Counted from the first letter of the stretch, positions 1-5,560 are shown. The stretch is 5,560 nucleotides of DNA from Thermodesulfobacteriota bacterium (GCA_947259475.1 CAMYLW010000176.1:1-5560), one strand, 5' to 3'. Made by a program: numbers and translations. The notes: a model not told the origin generated them from the sequence alone.

Positions 1-121
1 TCAGTTTGCCGTCTTTGTCCCAGTCAAAGCCATTCCAAATATTGTAGGTGATTACGCGTAAAGATTTGAGATCTTCCTGTGCATGAGAATTATTGAATCC
101 TGGATTCTCACTACTTTGCAC
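1..121 (-). CDS. Partial EEP-family (endonuclease/exonuclease/phosphatase) protein, N-terminus only
   Basis: An open frame enters from 121 and runs off the window at position 1, giving about 40 residues. Residues 22-31 read RVITYNIWNG, followed by FDWDKDGKL. In EEP-fold enzymes (DNase I/exonuclease III-like) the first core strand carries a T-Y-N motif whose Asn helps bind the metal/phosphate site. Seen: the motif and the open frame. Inferred: family membership, since only the first strand is visible and substrate cannot be guessed. The start is uncertain. The frame opens after an in-frame TAA at 137-139, contains no ATG, and its first usable start is GTG at 119-121, without a Shine-Dalgarno. 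No signal peptide is seen in this frame. It lies 29 nt below the mrdA stop, in the same direction, and could be co-transcribed. It could also be a decayed or frameshifted 5' end. The DWDKDG stretch resembles an EF-hand loop, but the TYNIWNG context favours EEP. Confidence 0.45.
   Translation of the reverse strand, partial: MQSSENPGFNNSHAQEDLKSLRVITYNIWNGFDWDKDGKL
84..110. repeat. Nested inverted repeats below mrdA
   Basis: TGAGAAT (84-90) and ATTCTCA (104-110) are a perfect 7-bp inverted repeat. Inside it GAATCC-T-GGATTC (95-107) is an alternative palindrome. On the minus strand no U-tract follows, so this is not a classical intrinsic terminator. It lies within the partial EEP-like frame and may simply be part of that coding sequence. 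Confidence 0.4.
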
Positions 122-123
122 TT

Positions 124-186
124 CGGTGTCTAGTGCTTAGTCCCTAGTTCCTAGTCCCTAGTGCTCACTGCCTGCTGCCAACTGCC
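124..186 (-). repeat. Nine-unit heptanucleotide array overlapping the mrdA 3' end
   Basis: Read on the minus strand from 186 down to 124, the sequence splits into nine successive 7-mers without a slip. Three units fit GGCAGNN, five fit RGNACTA (with GGGACTA and AGCACTA each twice), and a last one is GACACCG. The family changes between 166 and 165 but the 7-nt register does not. The mrdA stop TAG (151-153) and its last 11 codons lie inside the array. Confidence 0.8.
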
Positions 187-2052
187 GGCTTCACCCTGCG
201 CTTCCTGCACCGGCGGTCTGTTCTTGAAATATGCCTCCATCACCTGGCGGGCCAATGGTGCGGCTGCAGAACCACCGTGGCCACCGTGTTCCACCAGTAC
301 TGCAACCACAATCTCGGCCTCTTCCGCCGGAGCATAGGCCACAAACAAGGCGTGATCTCTAAATTTGTAGGGTACCTCTCTCTCGTCCTCCTCTTCATCG
401 TCTTCGGCGGCTCGAACCACTTGAGCTGTGCCAGTTTTCCCGGCCACCCTCAGCCCACGTAGCTTGCCCGGCAGCTGAGCGGCCCGCCCCGTGCCATTCG
501 GTTCCTGGACCACTCCTTCCAGAGCTCGTTGGAGAAAGGCGACCGTACTGGGGCTCAAATCTAGCTTCCCCACTGCCTCAGGTTGCACTTTCTTCACAAC
601 CCCGCCATCGGCGTCTTCGACTCGCATAACCACGCGCGGCTTCACGAACACACCGCCGTTGGCAAGGGCAGCATAGAAAACACTCATCTGAATGGGGGTG
701 GCAAGCAAGAAGCCCTGGCCGATGGCCGTGACTAAATCTTCACCCTTCTGCCAGCGAGTTCCGAAACGGCGCAACTTCCATTGGGCAGTTGGAACCAATC
801 CCCCTGCCTCGTTATTTAGTCGCACCAAAGTACGGCTGCCGAGCCTGAAACGTCGAGCGTAATCAGCCATGCGCTCGACCCCGAGTCTCTGCCCCAGTTG
901 ATAAAAATAGATGTCACACGATTGCACCACGGCCTGGTAAAGTGCGATTTCGCCATGTCCCCTCTTTTTCCAACAGCGATAGACGTGGTTGCCCAACCGA
1001 TATTCGCCATTGCAAGTCAACATGGTTTCCGGCTCAATCACTCCCTCTGCCAAGGCTGCGGCCACCACCACCGGCTTAAAAATAGACCCCAGTGGGTACT
1101 GTCCTTGAATGGCCTTATTCTCCAGGGGGTGCCGAGGATGGTCCACAATGGCCTGCCACTCATTTGGTGTGAATCCGCGGACAAACTGGTTTTGATCGAA
1201 GGCAGGGCTGCTGGCCATTGCGAGAATATCCCCAGTGTTCGGGTCCATGGCGACAATAGCACCGGCTTTGCCTTCCAGTGCACGTTCTGCCTCGAGTTGC
1301 AATTGTGTGTCCAAAGTAAGGACCAAATTGTGTCCAGGTTGGGGAGGAATTTCTCGCAGGATCTGCAGTTGGCGCCCGGCTGCATCTGCCTCGACCTGTC
1401 GTCCACCCCGCTGGCCTTTTAGCTCCACCTCCCATTCCATTTCCACGCCGTATCTGCCCAAATAGTCGCCAAGCTTGTAACCCTGGTTCTGTCTTTTCTT
1501 CAGCTGCGCCTCTCCAATCTCTCCTAAGTAGCCTATGAGGTGGGCCGCTAAGGAAGGCCTTTCGTAGCTGCGCCTTGGCTCAATCTGAACCATTACTCCA
1601 GGCAGATTAAATCGGTGGGTCTCCACCGCCGCGACCTGATCCCGGTTCATGTCCCGGTTCAGCAATATTGGACGAAATGGTGCCCCTTTGGGCGCATTTC
1701 GAACCTTCTCCTCAAGCTGGTCTTGTTCAACCTCCAGGAAGCGGCTCAGCTTATCAAGGGTTTGCTGAAGATCACCGACATCTGCTCGAACGATGGCCAG
1801 TTTAAATGCAGGGCGGTTGTCAACCAGAATGCGGCCATGACGGTCATAGATAATGCCCCGGGTTGGCGCGATATCCTCAAGGCGAATCCGATTGTTTTCT
1901 GAAAGGTCGCGGTATGTTTCCCCGCGTATTATCTGCAGGAACCAGATACGTAACAGCAAGACAACAAATACTGAGACCACCAGATAGACCGCTACCTGGA
2001 AACGCAATCTGTCTCCATTGCCAGACGATGAATTGAGCGGTCCGAAACTCAT
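151..2052 (-). CDS. mrdA: Penicillin-binding protein 2 (peptidoglycan DD-transpeptidase of the elongasome)
   Basis: Class B PBP that crosslinks side-wall peptidoglycan in the periplasm and works with RodA, MreC and MreD. With the ATG at 2050-2052 it has 633 residues, typical for PBP2. Residues ~20-43 form one N-terminal membrane anchor. The dimerisation (pedestal) domain follows, with the APTRGIIYDRHG motif near 62-73. The transpeptidase domain has S323-I-F-K326 (acylated Ser in YPLGSIFKP), S378-C-D380 (the SxD form normal for PBP2) and K539-T-G-T. Start choice: AGGAAG at 2057-2062 gives good spacing, and the ATG overlaps the mreD stop as ATGA, which suggests translational coupling. A longer GTG start at 2097 is possible but would overlap mreD by 49 nt. 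Oddities: a Cys/Cys/His/Cys set (C347, C360, H366, C379) at a known PBP2 zinc site; an acidic run (376-405) after KTG; and a C-terminal tail GSWQQAVSTRD encoded by a heptad repeat. Confidence 0.97.
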   Translation of the reverse strand: MSFGPLNSSSGNGDRLRFQVAVYLVVSVFVVLLLRIWFLQIIRGETYRDLSENNRIRLEDIAPTRGIIYDRHGRILVDNRPAFKLAIVRADVGDLQQTLDKLSRFLEVEQDQLEEKVRNAPKGAPFRPILLNRDMNRDQVAAVETHRFNLPGVMVQIEPRRSYERPSLAAHLIGYLGEIGEAQLKKRQNQGYKLGDYLGRYGVEMEWEVELKGQRGGRQVEADAAGRQLQILREIPPQPGHNLVLTLDTQLQLEAERALEGKAGAIVAMDPNTGDILAMASSPAFDQNQFVRGFTPNEWQAIVDHPRHPLENKAIQGQYPLGSIFKPVVVAAALAEGVIEPETMLTCNGEYRLGNHVYRCWKKRGHGEIALYQAVVQSCDIYFYQLGQRLGVERMADYARRFRLGSRTLVRLNNEAGGLVPTAQWKLRRFGTRWQKGEDLVTAIGQGFLLATPIQMSVFYAALANGGVFVKPRVVMRVEDADGGVVKKVQPEAVGKLDLSPSTVAFLQRALEGVVQEPNGTGRAAQLPGKLRGLRVAGKTGTAQVVRAAEDDEEEDEREVPYKFRDHALFVAYAPAEEAEIVVAVLVEHGGHGGSAAAPLARQVMEAYFKNRPPVQEAQGEAGSWQQAVSTRD

Positions 2053-2570
2053 AATGCTTCCTGGGATTTTCGTAAAACACCGAAACTTGAGAGCCACTGG
2101 TCAAGTCGCTCCAATCCGGCCAAAAGCAGGGGCCCAACCAGAGCAGCTGTAATCGTGCGGCCCGCCAAAACTATCAGGAAATGCGAAGTTTCGGCAAATC
2201 CCGCATCTTGCAGCACCAAGATTGTCCTTATACCAACACCTTCAAATAATGTGCATAGGCCGAGAAAAAATGCCTGATATCTCCTGCTCTGGAGGTTTAG
2301 ATTCTGCCACAGCATCGATGCCAGCAGGGCAAGACCAAGATAAATCAACGGGTGAACCCAGCCTTGCAGCGGCAAGCCCACGTCCATCAGCAGCCCCAGA
2401 AAAAGCGCCATCACCAGTGCCTTGGATCTTTCATAAGAGAAACTGAAATGGAGCAGCAGTACAAGGAACAGATCCACCCGGAGTTCAGGAACAACAAAAA
2501 TTGGGTAGAGAACTGTTTGGCAGAGGTAAGCTCCGAGAATGAGTACGAGGTATAGAAAAAAGGTCCGCAT
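2049..2570 (-). CDS. mreD: Rod shape-determining membrane protein MreD
   Basis: Small integral inner-membrane protein of the elongasome that partners MreC and helps activate PBP2/RodA. At 173 residues it matches the usual family length (~160-175). Hydrophobic segments lie at about residues 4-24, 32-46, 50-67, 72-88, 99-120 and 131-152, consistent with five or six helices. The PELRVDLFLVL stretch (28-38) and the GLLMDVGLPLQGW stretch (59-71) are where MreD proteins keep a conserved Pro/Asp and an Asp-Gly pattern. Start: ATG at 2568-2570 sits in TGATG with the mreC stop and has AAAAGG at 2579-2584 with an 8-nt spacer. An in-frame GTG one codon earlier (2571-2573) is possible. The stop overlaps the mrdA ATG by 4 nt. 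Sequence conservation in MreD is low, so the operon position between mreC and mrdA carries much of the weight. Confidence 0.93.
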   Translation of the reverse strand: MRTFFLYLVLILGAYLCQTVLYPIFVVPELRVDLFLVLLLHFSFSYERSKALVMALFLGLLMDVGLPLQGWVHPLIYLGLALLASMLWQNLNLQSRRYQAFFLGLCTLFEGVGIRTILVLQDAGFAETSHFLIVLAGRTITAALVGPLLLAGLERLDQWLSSFGVLRKSQEAL

Positions 2571-3457
2571 CACTCCTGCCTTTTCCTCGAGCCTGTCAGA
2601 CTCGGCTCTTCGGGTGGGGGCTGAATGACCACCATCACTTCTTCCAGCCTGTTGAAGTTCGCGGCAGGCTCCACTTCCACTCGCTGAAACAGGCCGGAGC
2701 TACCACGGACCAATTCCTGGACAGTCCCGAGAAGAATCCCTTTGGGAAACACACCGCCCATGCCCGAGGATATTACCTGGTCTCCCACCTGCACATCCTC
2801 ATTCCTCTGCACATATTTAAGCAGACAGAGGCCACCTCCCAAGCCCACCAAGACACCTCGGACCCGGGAGCGCTGGATGAGGGCGTCCACCGCGCTGTTG
2901 GCGTCCAGGATAAGGAGCACCTTGGCATGGTGGCTGCCGACCCCAATGACCCTTCCCATTAATCCCTCGGCACTTACTACCGCCATATCCTGTGCCACCC
3001 CATCACTCCTGCCTTTATCGATGAGAATCGTTTGAAACCATCCCGAGGGGTCGAAGGCCACCAACTCTGCAGGCAAAAGCGGAGTGGCAATAGATTTTTT
3101 GAAGTTTAGTAACGCCCGTAAGCGTTGATTGGCGAGATCTGCTTCACGATAGCGGTTTACTTGCAGCTTGAGTGCTTGCAGCTCTCGCTTCAACTCCTCA
3201 TTTTCTTTTTGCGTTCCCGCCAGGTAAAAATAGCCGCGCCAAGCGTTACCTATCCCCCCAAAGATCCCGCGAACCACCTTCTGTACCGGCGCAGTGATTC
3301 CCACCACCAGGGATTCAAAGAAGCTCATGTTCTCACGACTATGGAGATTCGCGGAAATGAGGCTGAGGGCAAGGAGAAAGATGAGGATGGGGATAATAAG
3401 TTTCCGTGTTTGACTAATCACCGGCACCTTGGTCCTTGACGTGGAGACCGGGATCAT
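2570..3457 (-). CDS. mreC: Rod shape-determining protein MreC
   Basis: Bitopic inner-membrane protein whose periplasmic domain binds PBP2 and switches on elongasome synthesis. The 295-residue frame shows a short basic N-terminus, one membrane helix at about residues 20-37, a charged heptad-like coiled coil at about 82-118 (rich in Glu, Lys, Leu), and then the MreC beta-barrel domain (about 125-278). That domain includes GWFQTILIDKG (139-149), the GDQVISSGMGGVFPKG block (225-240) and VEVEPAANF (260-268), all in the places typical of the family. The start is not settled. The ATG at 3455-3457 has GGAG only one base away, which is too close for normal initiation. The in-frame GTG at 3425-3427 has AAGGA with a 5-nt spacer and would shorten the protein by 10 residues without touching the helix. 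The stop overlaps the mreD start. Confidence 0.95.
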   Translation of the reverse strand: MIPVSTSRTKVPVISQTRKLIIPILIFLLALSLISANLHSRENMSFFESLVVGITAPVQKVVRGIFGGIGNAWRGYFYLAGTQKENEELKRELQALKLQVNRYREADLANQRLRALLNFKKSIATPLLPAELVAFDPSGWFQTILIDKGRSDGVAQDMAVVSAEGLMGRVIGVGSHHAKVLLILDANSAVDALIQRSRVRGVLVGLGGGLCLLKYVQRNEDVQVGDQVISSGMGGVFPKGILLGTVQELVRGSSGLFQRVEVEPAANFNRLEEVMVVIQPPPEEPSLTGSRKRQE

Positions 3458-3492
3458 TCTCCACGTGTATTCGTTCTATCCACGGGAGTGGT

Positions 3493-4527
<1,035 letters not shown>

Positions 4528-4529
4528 CT

Positions 4530-4547
4530 AAACTCCCTTCAGGGTTT
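4530..4547 (-). promoter_or_regulatory. mreB ribosome binding site inside a small hairpin
   Basis: On the minus strand AAACCC (4542-4547), loop TGAA (4538-4541), then GGG (4535-4537) and TTT (4530-4532) with a two-base AG bulge can pair. The right arm contains the GGGAG Shine-Dalgarno of mreB. The stem is short (six pairs, three of them A-T), so an effect on translation is only a possibility. Confidence 0.3.
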
Positions 4548-4595
4548 GTGCAAATAGTGAAGCTAGAATCGGCTGAAAAATAGCATGAAGGCTAA

Positions 4596-4604
4596 ATTTT
4601 ATCA
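4596..4604 (-). promoter_or_regulatory. Candidate extended -10 promoter element for the mre operon
   Basis: TGATAAAAT on the minus strand is an extended -10 (TGn) followed by TAAAAT, which matches five of six positions of TATAAT. It lies in an AT-rich block (about 4590-4630) some 70 nt upstream of the mreB GTG. No good -35 hexamer is seen at 16-18 nt, which is acceptable for extended -10 promoters. This is the best-placed candidate, not a demonstrated promoter. Confidence 0.35.
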
Positions 4605-4653
4605 AATATTATCTTCAAGGTTTATAAACAGCGAGGCGGGCGAGACGGGTATT

Positions 4654-4681
4654 AGAGGTCAGAAGTCAGAGGACAGACCTT
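4654..4681 (+). repeat. Heptad array, AGARGNC family
   Basis: Four adjacent 7-mers: AGAGGTC, AGAAGTC, AGAGGAC and a divergent AGACCTT. All start with AGA, and the first three differ from each other at one or two positions. The array runs directly into TTCGACTCCGCTCAGGAC. Confidence 0.7.
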
Positions 4682-4701
4682 CGACTCCGCTCAGGACAGG
4701 C

Positions 4702-4729
4702 TTTCAGCCTTCAGCGATCAGCTCGCAGG
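4702..4729 (+). repeat. Heptad array, NNTCAGC family
   Basis: Three clear units, TTTCAGC, CTTCAGC and GATCAGC, are followed by a degenerate fourth, TCGCAGG. It begins 20 nt after the end of the array at 4654-4681. A different base pattern is kept at the same 7-nt period. Confidence 0.7.
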
Positions 4730-4744
4730 TTATTCTTACAATGT

Positions 4745-4785
4745 CCTGTAGGAGCAAGCTTCGCTTGCGATTTCAAGGCTCCTAC
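4745..4785 (+). repeat. REP-like GTAG-headed palindromic element
   Basis: CCTGTAGGAGC is followed by a perfect stem-loop, GCAAGC-TTC-GCTTGC (4754-4768), then GCGA. The outer GTAGGAGC (4748-4755) pairs perfectly with GCTCCTAC (4778-4785), so the whole unit can fold as nested hairpins. A GTAG tetranucleotide before an imperfect palindrome is the hallmark of REP elements mobilised by RAYT (TnpA-REP) transposases. The CCTGTAGGAGC...GCGA frame recalls the Pseudomonas putida REP sequence. No RAYT gene is in the window. Calling it REP is inference from form. Confidence 0.55.
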
Positions 4786-4796
4786 CTATTACAACG

Positions 4797-4852
4797 AATG
4801 ACAGCGGAGCGTAATGACCTAATGACGGCGAAGCCAAATGACAGCGTAGCTC
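4797..4852 (+). repeat. 16-nt tandem repeat AATGACRGCGNAGCNN with one half unit
   Basis: Full units start at 4797, 4821 and 4837, and an 8-nt half unit (AATGACCT) lies at 4813-4820. Each full unit carries GCGNAGC (4804-4810, 4828-4834, 4844-4850), which can close as a tiny GNA triloop hairpin. The flanking pair changes in step: G..C in the second full unit and A..T in the third. Confidence 0.75.
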
Positions 4853-4871
4853 TATGCCCTCTGCTTTCCTA

Positions 4872-4899
4872 AATCCGCAATCCGAAATCCGAAATCACC
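4872..4899 (+). repeat. Heptad array, AATCCGN family
   Basis: Four adjacent units: AATCCGC, AATCCGA twice, then AATCACC. It ends five bases before a small inverted repeat. Confidence 0.75.
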
Positions 4900-4903
4900 T
4901 GGG

Positions 4904-4916
4904 ATCGTGATACGAT
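4904..4916. promoter_or_regulatory. Short inverted repeat upstream of tatA, possible operator or -10
   Basis: ATCGT-GAT-ACGAT is a perfect 5-bp inverted repeat with a 3-nt centre. It overlaps TGATACGAT, which has the TGn and a 4/6 match of an extended -10 on the plus strand. It is about 75 nt before the tatA start. It is short enough to arise by chance. Confidence 0.2.
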
Positions 4917-4944
4917 GCAGCACTCTCCATGAGGCTACTGGCAT

Positions 4945-4980
4945 AACCGGCCTAACTGACCAAACTGACTTAACCGCCTA
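4945..4980 (+). repeat. 9-nt tandem array abutting the tatA ribosome binding site
   Basis: Four 9-mers all begin with AAC: AACCGGCCT, AACTGACCA, AACTGACTT and AACCGCCTA. The array ends just before AGAGG. The first and last units resemble each other, as do the two middle ones. Confidence 0.6.
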
Positions 4981-4981
4981 T

Positions 4982-4986
4982 AGAGG
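4982..4986 (+). promoter_or_regulatory. tatA ribosome binding site
   Basis: AGAGG lies 5 nt before the ATG at 4992-4994 and fixes this start. It directly follows the 9-nt array. Confidence 0.7.
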
Positions 4987-4991
4987 TCTTT

Positions 4992-5318
4992 ATGTTCACT
5001 TTCGGTGTTCCCGAACTTCTAGTAATTCTTGTCATCGTTCTCATCATTTTTGGTGGCAAGCGGTTGCCGGAAATAGGCCGCGCTTTGGGTAAGAGCATTC
5101 GAGAATTGAAGGCTGCCACCGGCAAAGATAAGGACGAAATCTCCACCTGGATAAAGGACGACACAGAAACTCCTTCGTCTGCCGAATCCAGCACTGAGAA
5201 TGAAAAGGATTTTATCCAAGAGCAAGTGGAGAATATCCCCGGGGTCAAGGAAGCCCAGGAAATAAAAAAGACCGCCAGCAAGATAAAAGCGGCCAGCAAA
5301 TTCTTCTTAAAAAAGTAG
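4992..5318 (+). CDS. tatA: TatA/E-family twin-arginine translocase subunit
   Basis: TatA oligomerises in the inner membrane to form the conduit for folded proteins exported by the Tat pathway together with TatC. The protein has 108 residues. A short N-terminus precedes one membrane helix (about 8-20, [13 protein letters not shown]). Then come the conserved F20-G21 hinge, the amphipathic helix with [16 protein letters not shown] (about 23-38), and a polar acidic tail (about 45-80) that ends in a Lys-rich segment (about 88-108). [13 protein letters not shown] is characteristic of TatA rather than TatB. The tail is longer than in a minimal TatA (E. coli 89). The gene is divergent from mreB, and no tatB or tatC follows within the remaining 242 nt. 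A TatA/TatB bifunctional role cannot be excluded. Confidence 0.92.
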   Translation: MFTFGVPELLVILVIVLIIFGGKRLPEIGRALGKSIRELKAATGKDKDEISTWIKDDTETPSSAESSTENEKDFIQEQVENIPGVKEAQEIKKTASKIKAASKFFLKK

Positions 5319-5354
5319 ACCCATACTTACCAGATACTAGGCACTGAATCTCGG

Positions 5355-5417
5355 GGTGTCAGGTTTCAGGTGCCAGGAGATTAGCATAGGGCATGGAGCA
5401 TAGAGCATAGAGTAAAA
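5355..5417 (+). repeat. Heptad array switching from GGTNNCA to AGCATAG family
   Basis: Nine successive 7-mers: three GGTNNCA units (5355-5375), a transitional GGAGATT, then four units close to AGCATAG (5383-5410; three are exactly AGCATAG) and AGTAAAA. No base is gained or lost at the family change. Weak units with the same spacing (ATACTAG, GCACTGA) may extend it leftward to about 5334. Confidence 0.8.
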
Positions 5418-5456
5418 GAAGATTACTCTTTTTCCCTATGTCCTTTTTGAATTTTG

Positions 5457-5505
5457 GTCATTGTTATTTGTTTGATATTTGTGATTTGTTATTTGTTATT
5501 TCCAT
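5457..5505 (+). repeat. T-rich heptad array, TTTGTTA family
   Basis: Seven units in one register: GTCATTG, TTATTTG, then four TTTGNNA units (TTTGTTA twice) and TTTCCAT. The register can be followed for two more degenerate units to 5519, where an 8-nt pattern takes over. Confidence 0.65.
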
Positions 5506-5527
5506 TACTCCAGCACTCCAATACTCC
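5504..5527 (+). repeat. 8-nt tandem array NNNACTCC
   Basis: ATTACTCC, AGCACTCC and AATACTCC lie end to end, followed by a degenerate AAAACAATCC. It follows the T-rich heptads directly. Confidence 0.6.
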
Positions 5528-5560
5528 AAAACAATCCAAATTTGTGGTAGCGGCTTTCCA

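Noticed and set aside
2..62. Plus-strand frame ending at TAA 60-62, possible 3' end of a gene
   Set aside because: It shows no recognisable motif, while the minus-strand frame over the same bases has the EEP TYNIWNG motif.
898..1422. 174-codon plus-strand frame opposite mrdA, and similar frames opposite mreB and mreC
   Set aside because: These are antisense shadows of well-supported genes, with no family motifs of their own.
2053..2097. 15-codon N-terminal extension of PBP2 from a GTG at 2097
   Set aside because: It would overlap mreD by 49 nt. The ATG at 2052 has a good Shine-Dalgarno and an ATGA overlap with mreD.
4585..4872. 95-codon plus-strand open frame in the mreB-tatA gap
   Set aside because: It is built from the repeats (heptads, REP-like hairpin, 16-mers), has no ribosome binding site and shows no recognisable protein pattern.
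4654..4899. CRISPR array
   Set aside because: Units are 7-16 nt, directly adjacent and without spacers. No cas gene is nearby.
5411..5435. Rho-independent terminator after tatA
   Set aside because: AAAAGA and TCTTTT can pair around a 7-nt loop before T-rich sequence, but the stem is almost all A-T and too weak to claim.

Overview
The window carries the cell-elongation (rod-shape) operon of a Gram-negative bacterium on the minus strand: mreB, mreC, mreD and mrdA (PBP2), read from about 4524 down to 151. A divergent tatA-like gene lies on the plus strand at 4992-5318. At the extreme left edge is the first ~40 codons of a probable endonuclease/exonuclease/phosphatase (EEP) family protein, minus strand, cut by the window. 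The MreB, MreC and PBP2 sequence style, the operon order and the TatA sequence suggest a Desulfobacterota/deltaproteobacterial genome. That placement rests on sequence feel only, because no search was possible.

Layout. Positions 1-121: partial EEP-like ORF (-). Positions 124-186: a heptanucleotide array that overlaps the 3' end of mrdA and supplies its stop codon. Positions 151-2052: mrdA. Positions 2049-2570: mreD. Positions 2570-3457: mreC. Positions 3493-4524: mreB. The genes are nearly contiguous: mreC/mreD share one base (TGATG), mreD/mrdA overlap as ATGA, and mreB and mreC are 35 nt apart. This indicates one transcript, probably started from an AT-rich region near 4590-4630. Positions 4525-4991 are a 467-nt divergent intergenic region with no convincing gene. 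It is packed with short repeats: heptad arrays, a GTAG-headed REP-like hairpin, a 16-nt repeat with mini-hairpins, and a 9-nt array touching the tatA ribosome binding site. Positions 5319-5560 hold no gene but two more heptad arrays and the possible first arm of another hairpin element.

How the genes work together. MreB forms membrane-associated filaments. MreC and MreD link them to PBP2, the transpeptidase that crosslinks new side-wall peptidoglycan. The usual partner glycosyltransferase gene rodA is not next to mrdA here. TatA would form the translocation pore of the twin-arginine system and has no evident functional tie to the operon.

The genes are ordinary. The unusual content is between them: almost every non-coding gap holds degenerate tandem arrays of period 7. 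Their sequences are unrelated to each other but keep the same period, and two arrays switch sequence family without losing the 7-nt register. A second point is that PBP2 appears to have a Cys-Cys-His-Cys version of the zinc site known as Asp-Asp-His-Cys in other Gram-negative PBP2 proteins.
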